Shown here: piece by piece, positions 10,089 to 21,583 of the stretch
Layout: each line of letters begins with the position of its first letter
How positions within the stretch are numbered: position 1 is the stretch's first letter
Assembly (NCBI GenBank): GCA_026400555.1
Contig: JAPLOW010000211.1
Location: forward strand, 1 to 40,435
DNA from: Hyphomicrobiales bacterium
GTDB lineage: Bacteria > Pseudomonadota > Alphaproteobacteria > Rhizobiales > Beijerinckiaceae
Length of the DNA stretch: 40,435 nucleotides
Direction of reading: 5' to 3'
Notes under the pieces: model-generated
What the model was told of the DNA's origin: nothing
Databases searched by the model: none
The model's input: the letters and a program-made list of their open reading frames with translations, nothing else
Made by a program: the position numbers and the translations under genes

Positions 10089-10864
10089 CGCTGCTCAAGG
10101 TCACCGGGCTCAATAAGCGCTTCGGCGGCGTGGTTGCCGCGAAGGATGTTGCCTTCGCGCTGGAGGCCGGCGACATACTGGCCATCATCGGGCCGAACGG
10201 GGCGGGCAAATCGACCACGTTCAACATGGTCAGCGGGCAGCTTCGGCCTGATTCTGGCGAGGTGCTGCTGGATGGGCAGCCGATCTCGGGCCTCGCTCCG
10301 CGCGAGGTCTGGCGGCGTGGCATCGGCCGCACCTTCCAGATTGCGCAGACCTTCGTCTCGATGAGTGTGGCCGAGAACGTGCAGATGGGGCTGATCTCCT
10401 GGCACGACCGTATCGTGACCTTCGGCGCACGGGCCGAGACGCTCTATCGGCCCGAGGCGCTGCGCCTGCTCGATCTCGTCGGCATGCGCGCGGACGCCGA
10501 CCGCCCGGTGCGTGAGCTGGCCTATGGCGACGTCAAGCGCGTGGAGCTGGCGATCGCGCTCGCTTCCGCGCCAAAGCTCTTGCTGATGGACGAGCCGACC
10601 GCCGGCATGGCGCCGAAGGAGAGGGCGCAACTGATGGACATCACCGCGACCATCGCGCGGCAGCGCAAGATCGGCGTGCTGTTCACCGAGCATGACATGG
10701 ACGCGGTCTTCGCCCATTCCGACCGTATCCTGGTGCTGGTGCGCGGCGAGATCATCGCCGACGGCAAGCCCGACGAGGTCCGTGCCAACGCCCGCGTCAA
10801 GCAGGTGTACCTCGGCGAAATGGGCGTGGCGGCGGCCATGCGGGCACGGCGGGGGCGGGTGTGA
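10085..10864 (+). CDS. livG: Liv-type ABC importer ATPase (LivG)
   Basis: This 259-residue cytoplasmic ATPase powers the LivHM channel. Walker A GPNGAGKST is at 36-44, Walker B LLLMDEPTAGM at about 163-173, and the switch His is in FTEHDMDAVF. The signature is the LivG-like variant ELAYGDVKR. The subfamily segment GIGRTFQIAQTFVSMSVAENV lies after the Q-loop. The ATG at 10085 overlaps the permease stop by four bases, so translation is coupled. A much longer ORF in the same frame extends upstream through the permease gene and is not real coding. The last residues (MRARRGRV) are slightly longer than usual. It pairs with LivF across a 136-base repeat-containing gap. Confidence 0.93.
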   Translation: MTLLKVTGLNKRFGGVVAAKDVAFALEAGDILAIIGPNGAGKSTTFNMVSGQLRPDSGEVLLDGQPISGLAPREVWRRGIGRTFQIAQTFVSMSVAENVQMGLISWHDRIVTFGARAETLYRPEALRLLDLVGMRADADRPVRELAYGDVKRVELAIALASAPKLLLMDEPTAGMAPKERAQLMDITATIARQRKIGVLFTEHDMDAVFAHSDRILVLVRGEIIADGKPDEVRANARVKQVYLGEMGVAAAMRARRGRV

Positions 10865-10880
10865 TGGCTGCCCGTCTGAG

Positions 10881-10974
10881 CCCCACCATTCTCATCCTGA
10901 GCCCGTCATCGGATGATTCCAGCGTGACGCAGCCTGACCTATCCTCCTTCGACAAGCTCAGGATGAGGATGGGG
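10881..10974. repeat. Inverted repeat of the CATCCTGAGC family
   Basis: CCATTCTCATCCTGAGC ends the left arm at 10902 and GCTCAGGATGAGGATGG begins the right arm at 10956; the arms span roughly 10881-10902 and 10956-10974. A related element lies at 19513-19608 and a partial one at the right edge. It fills most of the livG-livF gap and probably arose by insertion into the operon. Confidence 0.75.
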
Positions 10975-11000
10975 GATGAACGAAGCAGGCGTGTTCCACG

Positions 11001-11714
11001 ATGACCGAAGCCCTCCTCAGTGTCCGCAGCCTCAGTGCCGCCTATGGCATGGCGGAGGTGCTGTTCGGCGTCTCGCTTGATGCGCGGCGGGGCGAGGTGG
11101 TGGCGCTCATGGGCCGCAATGGCGCCGGCAAGACCACGACGCTGAAGGCGATCATTGGCATGGTTGAGGCGAGCGCAGAGGCCTTGACCTTCGCCGGCCA
11201 TGACATCCGCAGGCTGCCATCCTATCGCATCGCCCGGCTCGGCCTCGGCTATGTGCCAGAGGAACGCCGCATCTTCACGGACCTCACCGTGCAGGAGAAC
11301 CTCGAAGTCGGCCGCCGCCCGGCGCGTGATGGCCGCGAGGCGTGGACGCTGGAGCGGCTCTACGCGATCTTCCCCAACCTTGCCGAGATGGAAGGCCGCC
11401 GCGCCTCGGCCATGTCCGGCGGCGAGCAGCAGATGCTGACCATCGCCCGTACACTGATGGGCAACCCCGACATGGTACTGCTGGACGAGCCCTCCGAGGG
11501 GCTGGCCCCGGTCATCGTCGAGCAGATGGCCGAAGCCGTGATCGCCATGAAGGCAACCGGCATTGCCGTGCTGCTGTGCGAACAGAACCTGCACTTCGCG
11601 GCGGCTGTCTCCGACCGCGCCTATGTGATCGAAAAAGGCGCGATCCGCTTTTCGGGCACCATGGCGGAGCTTGAGGCGACTGACGCAGTCAGGGAAGCGT
11701 ATCTGACGGTGTGA
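11001..11714 (+). CDS. livF: Liv-type ABC importer ATPase (LivF)
   Basis: This second ATPase of the Liv-type importer has 237 residues, the standard LivF length. Walker A GRNGAGKTT is at 38-46. The LivF-specific GLGYVPEERRIFTDLTVQENL follows, then signature AMSGGEQQML, Walker B MVLLDEPSEGLAP and the switch region LLCEQNLHFA. The C-terminal region around EATDAVREAYLTV matches the family ending. It follows livG in the same direction, separated by a palindromic repeat, and closes the transporter block. With the receptor gene damaged, the importer may depend on a receptor encoded elsewhere. Confidence 0.93.
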   Translation: MTEALLSVRSLSAAYGMAEVLFGVSLDARRGEVVALMGRNGAGKTTTLKAIIGMVEASAEALTFAGHDIRRLPSYRIARLGLGYVPEERRIFTDLTVQENLEVGRRPARDGREAWTLERLYAIFPNLAEMEGRRASAMSGGEQQMLTIARTLMGNPDMVLLDEPSEGLAPVIVEQMAEAVIAMKATGIAVLLCEQNLHFAAAVSDRAYVIEKGAIRFSGTMAELEATDAVREAYLTV

Positions 11715-11719
11715 TCAGA

Positions 11720-12111
11720 TTAGAAGAAGCGGGCATCAGCGCCAACCAGAAGGTCGCGCAACGTCGATGCGACCGGAAAGCCATATCGAGGCCCTTCATC
11801 GGTCCACATCAGTTGGCTCTTTTCGTGACAGTCGCACGCAGACAAGGTGCTCCCAATGGCGTTCAGCGCCAGAACGAGCTCTGCGCGCTACCGATACCAA
11901 AATTCGCCAGTCGCTCGACATGTCCGGCCTGTTCAATGTCATGGGTGCAACTGAAGTCGATGTTCAACGCGACCGGAGCAAAGATGCGTATCTCGCGTGA
12001 ATGCTGAGCAGCGCCCGTGTCAATTGTCAGGTTTCTTGTCGCAACGATCATGAATGAGAGAAGTGCCCAGCATGCCCGAAACGTCACCACCACCTTGCCC
12101 CCCAAACTCAT
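11720..12111 (-). pseudogene. Broken small secreted protein of unknown family
   Basis: The 437-base gap between livF and hyuA is visibly less GC-rich than its surroundings and shows two consecutive minus-strand frames that look like one protein. The first starts at the ATG at 12111 with a basic, hydrophobic signal-like stretch (GGKVVVTFRACWALLSFMIV) and runs through IRIFAPVALNIDFSCTHDIE to a stop at 11863. A second frame then gives IGSTLSACDCHEKSQLMW, TDEGPRYGFPVASTLRDLL and a stop at 11720. A frameshift near 11880 would join them into a product of roughly 110-130 residues. I do not recognise the family. Alternatives are two unrelated tiny ORFs or non-coding DNA. It is divergent from hyuA, whose promoter must lie nearby. 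Confidence 0.3.
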
Positions 12112-12151
12112 TCGTGCACAAATGACCTCACGCGAATAAGGGGTCTGCTGA

Positions 12152-14203
12152 TTGCGCCGTGTGGCTGGCATTGATGTGGGGGGCACGTTCACCGACCTCC
12201 TGCTTTATGAAGCAGCGGCCGGCGAGGGCGGAACCGTCAAGCTGGCGAAAATCCCGACCACGGCGGACAATCAGGCGCATGGCGTGATCGCCGCCATTGA
12301 GGCGACCGGGGTTTTGCCTGCTGATCTTGACTTGATCATCCACGGCACCACGGCCACCACAAATGCCGTGCTGGAACGCAAGCTGGCGCGCGTTGGCCTG
12401 ATCACCACCATGGGTTTCCGTGACACGCTCGAGCTTGGCCGCCGCACGCGGCCGAAACCCTATGGCCTGTTCGGCACCTTCGAGCCACTGATCCCGCGCG
12501 AGCTGCGCATCGAAATCCCCGAGCGGATGGATGCGCGCGGGCAGGTGGTCACAGCGCTTGATGAAGGCGCCGTGCGGGAGGCCGCGCAAAAGCTGATCGC
12601 CGATGGCTGCGAGGCGCTGGTGATTCATTTCCTGCACGCCTATGCGAACCCTGCCCACGAACTCAGGGCAGGCGAGATCGCCCGCGAGGTCTGGCCCAAT
12701 GGCTACATCACGCTCGGCCATGCGCTGCTCTCCGAGTATCGCGAGTATGAGCGCGGCACCACGGCCAGCGTCAATGCCGCCGTGCAGCCGATCCTCGACC
12801 GCTATATCCGCCGCCTGCAGGGCGAGTTGGAGGCGCGCGGATTCAAGCGCGATCTCTTGGTCATGAACGGCAATGGCGGCACGGTGTCCGCCCGTCTTGT
12901 GGCGCGCGATGCCGCCAAGACAGTGATGAGCGGCCCGGCATCGGGCGTGATGGCTGCTGCTGCGACGCTTGGGCAATCGGGCCTCGCCAATGCCATAACC
13001 TATGACATGGGCGGCACGTCGACCGATGTGGCGCTTATCCATGGCGGCGTGCCCGAGGTGTCGGCGGAACTCACCATCGCCTATGGCCTGCCGATCCATG
13101 TGCCGATGGTCGATGTGCGTACGGTTGGCGCGGGCGGCGGCTCCATCGCAGCTCTGAATGCCGCCGGCATGCTGACCGTCGGCCCGCATTCGGCAGGCTC
13201 GGAGCCCGGCCCGATCTGCTACGGGCGCGGCGGCACCGACGTCACCATCACCGATGCCAATCTCGTGCTTGGCCGCCTTGATCCGGGCAAGCTGTTGGCC
13301 GTGAAGAACCCCGTTGCAATCGAGCATGTGCGCGCCATTGTGGATGCGAAGCTGGCCAGGCCGCTTGGGCTCAGCATCGAAGCGGCAGCTTCTGCCGTGC
13401 TGACGCTTGGCAACATGCACATGGCAGGCGCGATCCGCATGGTCTCGCTGTCGCGCGGGCATGATCCCCGCGATTTCGCTTTGTTCGCCTTCGGTGGGGC
13501 AGGGCCGTTGCACGCCGTCGCGTTGGCGCGGGAGCTTGCTCTGGCTGAAGTGCTGGTGCCGGCCCGGCCGGGACTGACCAATGCGCTGGGCTGCCTCGTC
13601 GCGGACCTGCGCCAGGATTTCGTGCAGACGCTGAACATCGGGCTTGATCTGGCCGACATGGGCCATGTCGCAACGGTGCTGGCGGCTCAGAGGGCGCAGG
13701 GGCTGGCGATCAACGCCGATGAGCAGGACGAGATCGTCGAAACCGTGGTGCTGCACGGGGCCGACATGCAGTTTCGAGGGCAGACGCATCTGATCCGCGT
13801 GGCGTTGCCTGCCGGCGAGGTCAGCCGCGAGGCTTTGCAGACGCTGTTCGAGGCTGCTTACTTTAGGCGCTTTCAGGTCACGTTGCCGGAAATCCGCGCG
13901 GTGCTGGTCAATCTCATCACCTCGGTGATCGGCAAGCGCCGGGCGCTGCCGCTGGCGAGCCTGATTGATCCAGATGGGCGCAAGTCCACCGCTGACGAAG
14001 CGGTGGTCGGCCTGCGGCCGCTCTTTGCCGATGGCGTTTGGCATGATGTTAAGGTCTATCAGCGCGAGATGCTCCCTATCGGCGCTCTGTTGGCGGGTCC
14101 TGCAGTCGTGCAGCAGATCGACGCCACCACGATCATCGAGCCGGGCTGGCGCGCGCGTGTGGATGAGATCGGCAATCTGCGCATTGTGGCGGGTCTGGCA
14201 TGA
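12152..14203 (+). CDS. hyuA: HyuA-type ATP-dependent hydantoinase/oxoprolinase, subunit A
   Basis: This 683-residue protein is the ATP-binding subunit of the N-methylhydantoinase/5-oxoprolinase family, which opens cyclic amides with ATP hydrolysis through a phosphorylated lactam. The phosphate-binding motif GIDVGGTFTD is at residues 6-15. HGTTATTNAVLER, VMSGPASGVMAAA, YDMGGTSTDVALI, TVGAGGGSIA and FGGAGPLHAVALA complete the actin-like fold. The start is TTG at 12152, with AAGGGG eight bases upstream; ATG starts do not fit the N-terminus. Its stop overlaps the hyuB ATG (ATGA), the first of three consecutive overlaps. In this cluster its likely job is opening a lactam ring made by the Mo hydroxylase and the Fe-S reductase; the substrate is inferred, not shown. 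Confidence 0.9.
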   Translation: MRRVAGIDVGGTFTDLLLYEAAAGEGGTVKLAKIPTTADNQAHGVIAAIEATGVLPADLDLIIHGTTATTNAVLERKLARVGLITTMGFRDTLELGRRTRPKPYGLFGTFEPLIPRELRIEIPERMDARGQVVTALDEGAVREAAQKLIADGCEALVIHFLHAYANPAHELRAGEIAREVWPNGYITLGHALLSEYREYERGTTASVNAAVQPILDRYIRRLQGELEARGFKRDLLVMNGNGGTVSARLVARDAAKTVMSGPASGVMAAAATLGQSGLANAITYDMGGTSTDVALIHGGVPEVSAELTIAYGLPIHVPMVDVRTVGAGGGSIAALNAAGMLTVGPHSAGSEPGPICYGRGGTDVTITDANLVLGRLDPGKLLAVKNPVAIEHVRAIVDAKLARPLGLSIEAAASAVLTLGNMHMAGAIRMVSLSRGHDPRDFALFAFGGAGPLHAVALARELALAEVLVPARPGLTNALGCLVADLRQDFVQTLNIGLDLADMGHVATVLAAQRAQGLAINADEQDEIVETVVLHGADMQFRGQTHLIRVALPAGEVSREALQTLFEAAYFRRFQVTLPEIRAVLVNLITSVIGKRRALPLASLIDPDGRKSTADEAVVGLRPLFADGVWHDVKVYQREMLPIGALLAGPAVVQQIDATTIIEPGWRARVDEIGNLRIVAGLA

Positions 14204-15891
14204 CCGAAAAACCCGATGCCCTCACCATGGCAGTCATTCAGGCGGGCCTGACGCAGGTCTGCAACGAGATGGACATCGCTTTTACCCGCTCGGCCTTCTC
14301 GCCCGTGATCGCTGAGGCCGATGACCGCTCTTCCGGCATCTACGCGATCGAGGACGGCGCACTGATCGCACAGGGCGAGTTCGGCCTGCCGGTGTTCGTC
14401 GGCACGATGCAGCATTCGACCGCCGCCATCACCCGGCTGATCCGCGAAGGACGGGTGGCTCCGCCCGAGCCCGATGACATCTACATTGTCAACGACCCCT
14501 ATCTCGGCGGCACGCACCTCATGGATGTGCGCTTCGCGATGCCGTTCCATGTCGATGGCGAACTGTTCTGCTGGCTGCAGAATACGGGTCACTGGCCTGA
14601 CATCGGCGGCATGGTGCCAGGAGGCTTCTCGGCCAAGGCCACCGAAGTCGAGCAGGAGGGCCTGCGCCTGCCGCCCGTCAAACTGTTCAAGCGCGGAGTG
14701 ATGGATCAGGAGATCTATTCGATCATCACGTCCAACATCCGTGTGGCTGACCAGCGCATCGGAGATATCAAGGCGCAGGCGTCGGCGCTGAAGGTCGGCG
14801 CGAACAGGCTGGCCGAACTGGTCGCGCGCTATGGCGTGGCCACGCTCAAGGCCGCCATCTCAGACATGCGCGTCCGGGCTGCGGAACTGATGCGGGCCCA
14901 CATCGCGGGAATTCCGGATGGCGTCTACAGGTCCGAGGCGTTCGTCGACTCCGATGGCGTGGTTAATGAGCCGCTCAGGATCGTCTTGAAGATCACGGCC
15001 CAAGGCACTGAACTTGGATTCGATTTTACCGGCTCGTCGCCGCCGTGCCGGGGCCCGATGAACTCGGTCGTGGCGACGACCTATTCCGCCGTCTATCTGG
15101 CTGTCCGTCACATTTTTCCCGATACGCCGCTGAATGCGGGGGCGTTCGAGCCGCTCAAGATCGTCAGGCCGGAAGGCACGTTCCTGGACGCGCGCTATCC
15201 TCGTCCGGTCTCCGGCTGTGCGGCCGAGGTTTCGCAGCGCATTGCCGAAGCGGTGTTCCTGGCGCTGGCCAAGGCGATCCCTGAAAAGGTGACGGCGGCG
15301 CCGGCGGGTTCTTCCGGCAACTTTGCGCTTGGCGGCTTCGATCCGGCCAAGGGCGCGGCCTATGTGATGTACCAGATCTCCGGCGGGGGCTACGGCGGCA
15401 ACATCGAGCATGACGGATTGAGCAATGGCTGCTCGACCATCGGGATTTCCAAGACCGCGCCTGTCGAGGTGATGGAGCAGTACTACCCGATCTTGTTCCG
15501 GCGCTTTGCCCTGCGCGAAGGCTCGGGTGGGGCGGGTCAGCATCGCGGCGGCTTCGGCGTGCACTACGAGGTGGAGTTGCTGCGCGGGGAGGCACGGGCC
15601 TCGTTCGTGATGGATCATGGCCGGTTCGGCCCGCCCGGCGTGCAAGGCGGGCAGGACGGTGCGCCAAATATTGTGCGCATCCATCGTGGCGGGGAGGTGT
15701 TCACGCCCGAGCATCTGTCGAAGGATCAGGATGTGCCGCTGAAGGCCGGTGACCGCGTCGAGGTGATGACGCCGGGCGGCGGGGGCTATGGCCCGGCCTC
15801 GGCGCGTGACCCGGCGCTGGTGGCGCGTGATGTCCTGCGGGGGTATTTCACGGCGGATGAGGCGGCCCGCTTGTTTGGGGAGCATGCATGA
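14200..15891 (+). CDS. hyuB: HyuB-type hydantoinase/oxoprolinase, subunit B
   Basis: This 563-residue partner of HyuA carries the hydrolytic part of the ATP-dependent cyclic-amide hydrolase. Family hallmarks are the N-terminal NEMDIAFTRSAFSPVIAEADD, YIVNDPYLGGTHLMD, LQNTGHWPDIGGMVPGGFSA (a variant of the GHHADIGG segment), FDFTGSSPPCRGPMN, and the C-terminal GSGGAGQHRGGFGVHYE and TPGGGGYGPASARDP. It overlaps hyuA and the next gene by four bases on each side, so the two subunits and the Mo-enzyme genes are probably made from one message. Length and motifs appear complete. Known relatives act on hydantoins, 5-oxoproline or caprolactam; here a six-membered oxo-pyridine lactam is a plausible substrate. 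Confidence 0.92.
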   Translation: MTEKPDALTMAVIQAGLTQVCNEMDIAFTRSAFSPVIAEADDRSSGIYAIEDGALIAQGEFGLPVFVGTMQHSTAAITRLIREGRVAPPEPDDIYIVNDPYLGGTHLMDVRFAMPFHVDGELFCWLQNTGHWPDIGGMVPGGFSAKATEVEQEGLRLPPVKLFKRGVMDQEIYSIITSNIRVADQRIGDIKAQASALKVGANRLAELVARYGVATLKAAISDMRVRAAELMRAHIAGIPDGVYRSEAFVDSDGVVNEPLRIVLKITAQGTELGFDFTGSSPPCRGPMNSVVATTYSAVYLAVRHIFPDTPLNAGAFEPLKIVRPEGTFLDARYPRPVSGCAAEVSQRIAEAVFLALAKAIPEKVTAAPAGSSGNFALGGFDPAKGAAYVMYQISGGGYGGNIEHDGLSNGCSTIGISKTAPVEVMEQYYPILFRRFALREGSGGAGQHRGGFGVHYEVELLRGEARASFVMDHGRFGPPGVQGGQDGAPNIVRIHRGGEVFTPEHLSKDQDVPLKAGDRVEVMTPGGGGYGPASARDPALVARDVLRGYFTADEAARLFGEHA

Positions 15892-16747
15892 TCGGTTATC
15901 TTCGCCCTGCTACGCTCACTGACGCGCTCGCAATCCGCGCCCGACACGACGTTCAGGTTTTGGCGGGCGGCACGGATGTCTATCCAGCCTTCGCAACGCG
16001 GCGCGCCTGGGGCGATCCTGCTCATAAGGACGTGCTCGACATGTCCGCTATCAGCGTATTGCGCGGGATCAGCGAGCATGCCGACCACTGGCGGTTCGGG
16101 GCGCTGACGACCTGGACCGATCTGATCCGTGCAGACCTGCCGCCGCTGTTCGATGGCTACCGCATGGCGGCGCGCGAGGTCGGCGGCGTGCAGATCCAGA
16201 ACCGCGGCACGCTGGTGGGGAATATCTGCACCGCATCGCCTGCCGGGGACGGCATTCCCTGCCTGCTGACGCTGGATGCCGAGGTGGAACTCAGCTCTCA
16301 GCGCGGGGTGCGGCTTATTCCCATCTCGGATTTCATCACGGGCTATCGCGCGACGGCGGTGGAAGCAGACGAAATCGTGACCGCGCTGCTGGTGCCGAAG
16401 TCGCCGGGTCAGGGACGGTTCCTGAAGCTCGGCGCGCGCAGGTATCTGGTGATCTCGATCGTCATGGTTGCGGCGGTGATCGAAGCCGACAAGGGCGTGA
16501 TTACGGCTGCGCGTCTGGCTGTCGGATCGTGCTCGGCGGTGGCGCAACGCTTGACCGTTCTTGAGGCTGCCTTGCAGGGACAGAGGCTTGCCGATTCGGC
16601 TGGCATCGTCGCGGTGGACCATCTCGCCGGGCTTCGGCCCATCAACGACGTACGCAGTACGGGTGCATACCGTCAGGACGCGGCGCTGACGCTGGTTCGC
16701 GATGTGCTGGCCGGCTTTGCGGGCGGTGCCGTCCGGAGCGTTGCCTG

Positions 16748-16748
<1 letters not shown>
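15888..16748 (+). CDS. Molybdenum hydroxylase FAD-binding subunit (CoxM/XdhB type)
   Basis: This 286-residue flavoprotein passes electrons from the Fe-S centres of a xanthine-dehydrogenase-family hydroxylase to its acceptor. The FAD pyrophosphate motif VLAGGTDVYPAF is at about 23-34. The second FAD motif appears as QNRGTLVGNICTASPAGDGIP, which matches the usual N(R/V)GTxxGN...PAxD pattern. KLGARRYLVISIV is the family's conserved mid-C-terminal segment, and the CO-dehydrogenase flavoprotein C-terminal domain follows. It starts inside hyuB (ATGA) and its stop overlaps the start of the Mo subunit (TGATG). Together they form a two-gene hydroxylase that uses water to add oxygen next to a ring nitrogen. 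Confidence 0.92.
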
Positions 16749-19501
<2,753 letters not shown>

Positions 19502-19512
19502 TGGTACGAAAT

Positions 19513-19608
19513 CCCCCGATCCTCATCCTGAACTCGTTGAAGGATCAGTTCCCGGTGGTGCGTCGCTGGAACTGCTTCTTCGACAGGCTCAGGATCAGGA
19601 TGGTGGGT
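19513..19608. repeat. Inverted repeat of the CATCCTGAGC family
   Basis: CCCCCGATCCTCATCCTGAA (from about 19513) and GGCTCAGGATCAGGATGGTG (from about 19587) form imperfect inverted arms. The element fills almost the whole 124-base gap between the Mo subunit and the reductase gene. It is closely related to the element at 10881-10974 and splits the cluster into two tightly overlapping blocks. Confidence 0.7.
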
Positions 19609-19625
19609 GTCCCGAGTTCACTTGC

Positions 19626-21122
19626 ATGATCGACAGCCTCTCCACCGCCGCGCGCTCCGCAAAATTCGGCGCTGCCGAGGGCGACGGCATTGTGCGTTGT
19701 GATGCGTGCCCGGTCCTATGCCGCATCAGGCCGGGGCGGGCAGGGGCATGCTCGCGCTATGCAAATGTCGAGGGTCAATTGGTGCGGACAGACCCGGTGC
19801 TCTTGATGCAGCGGACCATGGATGGCGGCGGCAAGCTGGTCGAGTTTGCCGGCACGGACTGGGATGGCCAGCCGCTCGATGCGTCACGCACCTTCATCAC
19901 CGGCGTCGGTTCCGGCACAACCTATCCCGACTACAAGCCCGCGCCTTTCATCGTCTCGTCGCAGCACGAGGGCGTCGACACGGTCACCGTCGTGACGGAG
20001 GGCATTTTCTCCTATTGCGGCGTCAAGGTGAAGATCGACACCGACCGGCATCTCGGGCCTGAAGCCGCGCCGGTCATGGTCGGCGGCGAGCAGGTCGGCC
20101 ATGTGACCACGGCAGAATATGGCTCGCAGATGCTCTCGATCGGTGGCGTACGCCATCTCACCGGCGGCTCGAAGAAAGAGGGTAATGTCACCTGCGAGAC
20201 TTTGCTGAAACTCTGCTCCGGCGAACCGGTCGAGATGACCATTCCTGGCGGCCACAGTGTAATCGTACAGGCGAACGCCGCTCCGATTGTCGCCGGCAAG
20301 CCGGAGGAGCGCATGCGCGTCGGCTGCGGGTCGGCCACCATTGGCATCTTTGCCAAGCAATGGCTCGGCCATGTCGACGAGGTGATCGTGGTCGATGACC
20401 ACATCACGGGCGTCCTGACAGAACATCAGGCCGGGCGCGTGCTCGACATGCGGCCCGGCGGCATCCGCGTGCGCGGCCGCAAATCGACGCCGGGGCGCTA
20501 TTTTCAGGTCGCCAATCCGGGGCTTGGCTGGGGCGGCACCGACATCTCCAATCCGCTCGCGATCATCCAGAAGATCGACCCGGCTGTGGCCTGGCCGGGC
20601 ATGCGGCTTCTGCTGACATCAACGACCGGTGAGGACGCTCTCTATTGCATTCTCGATGAGAACCTTGTTCCGGTGCCTGCCGAGATGCCAGCGGCGGTTC
20701 GGCTGGTTGTCGACCGCATTGGCGAGAATTGCGAGCCGTCGCTGTGCTCGGTGCTGTTCATGGCGGGCGCGGGCGGGAGTCTGAGGGCCGGCGTCAGCGA
20801 GAATCCGGTGCTGCTGACCCGTTCGGTGGCGAAGGGCGAGACGCGGGTGACGTTGGGCGGAGCGCCCGCCTACATCTGGGCCGGAGGTGGCATCACGGTG
20901 ATGGCGGATGTGACGCGCATGCCGAAGGGCTCGTTCGGCTATGTGCCCACACCAGCCATTGTCGCGCCGATCGAATTCACGCTGCCGCGCGCGCTTTATG
21001 AACAGATCGGGGGGCATGCGTCCGATATCGTGTCGATGGACGATCTGCTTGTCGCACTGTCGCAGGAGGCGCGCGTCGAGCGCTGGTTCGACTCCAATCC
21101 CTGGCCAAAGGGCGTCGGCTGA
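19626..21122 (+). CDS. hnr: 6-hydroxynicotinate reductase-like Fe-S protein
   Basis: This 498-residue protein resembles the family named after the ferredoxin-dependent 6-hydroxynicotinate reductase of Eubacterium barkeri, which reduces the ring to 1,4,5,6-tetrahydro-6-oxonicotinate. The N-terminus carries a compact cysteine cluster, RCDACPVLCRIRPGRAGACS (C-x2-C-x3-C-x9-C, residues about 25-43), suited to a 4Fe-4S centre. Conserved-looking blocks are TGVGSGTTYPDYKPAPFI, GIFSYCGVKVKIDTDRHLG, GGVRHLTGGSKKEGNVTCET, MRVGCGSATIGIFAKQW and GLGWGGTDISNPL. It sits just downstream of a Mo hydroxylase that could make the 6-hydroxy substrate. Its stop overlaps the MarR start (TGATG). The name comes from my recognition of the family and was not searched; the exact substrate may differ. 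Confidence 0.75.
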   Translation: MIDSLSTAARSAKFGAAEGDGIVRCDACPVLCRIRPGRAGACSRYANVEGQLVRTDPVLLMQRTMDGGGKLVEFAGTDWDGQPLDASRTFITGVGSGTTYPDYKPAPFIVSSQHEGVDTVTVVTEGIFSYCGVKVKIDTDRHLGPEAAPVMVGGEQVGHVTTAEYGSQMLSIGGVRHLTGGSKKEGNVTCETLLKLCSGEPVEMTIPGGHSVIVQANAAPIVAGKPEERMRVGCGSATIGIFAKQWLGHVDEVIVVDDHITGVLTEHQAGRVLDMRPGGIRVRGRKSTPGRYFQVANPGLGWGGTDISNPLAIIQKIDPAVAWPGMRLLLTSTTGEDALYCILDENLVPVPAEMPAAVRLVVDRIGENCEPSLCSVLFMAGAGGSLRAGVSENPVLLTRSVAKGETRVTLGGAPAYIWAGGGITVMADVTRMPKGSFGYVPTPAIVAPIEFTLPRALYEQIGGHASDIVSMDDLLVALSQEARVERWFDSNPWPKGVG

Positions 21123-21583
21123 TGGCGCGGCCCGCCGAAAGCGCGGCGAACGGCGCCCGGCCTGTGCCGGAACCCTATGTGCTTGAGGCGCAGATCGGCT
21201 TTCTGCTGCGCAAGGCGCAGCAGCGGGCGACCGAACATTTCAATGCGGTGATGGAGGAGTTCGGGGTGACTCCGACCCAGTTCGCGGCGCTCGCCAAGCT
21301 GCACGAGCTTGGGCCGACCTCCCAGAACCTGCTGGGGCGGCTGACGGCCATGGACCCTGCGACGATCTTCAGCGTGGTCGGCCGCCTCGTCAGGCGCGGG
21401 TGGGTGGCGCAGGTTGCCGATCCACATGACGCGCGGCTGGTCAATGTCAGCCTGACGACGGACGGCGAACTGGCCGCGCGGAAAATGATTCACCTCGCTC
21501 CGAACGTGTCGCATAAGACGCTTGCGCCCTTGACGGCGAGCGAGGCAAAGCTGTTGCTTGGCTTGATCGGGAAACTTGGCTGA
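21122..21583 (+). CDS. MarR-family transcriptional regulator
   Basis: This 153-residue winged-helix protein is of MarR type. The helical lead IGFLLRKAQQRATEHFNAVME is followed by FGVTPTQFAALAKLHELGPTSQNLLGRLTAMDPATIFSVVGRL as the helix-turn-helix, then the wing with RRGWVAQVADPHDARLVNVSLTTDGE. The PHDAR segment is the usual wing motif. It overlaps the reductase stop by one base and its own stop overlaps the next gene, so it is embedded in the second block and probably controls the cluster in response to a pathway compound, as MarR proteins commonly do. I found no clear matching palindrome upstream of hyuA. Confidence 0.92.
   Translation: MARPAESAANGARPVPEPYVLEAQIGFLLRKAQQRATEHFNAVMEEFGVTPTQFAALAKLHELGPTSQNLLGRLTAMDPATIFSVVGRLVRRGWVAQVADPHDARLVNVSLTTDGELAARKMIHLAPNVSHKTLAPLTASEAKLLLGLIGKLG

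Noticed and set aside
12128-14044. Minus-strand open frame of 638 codons opposite hyuA
   Set aside because: Antisense shadow of a family protein with intact motifs; composition rich in Arg, His and Gln.
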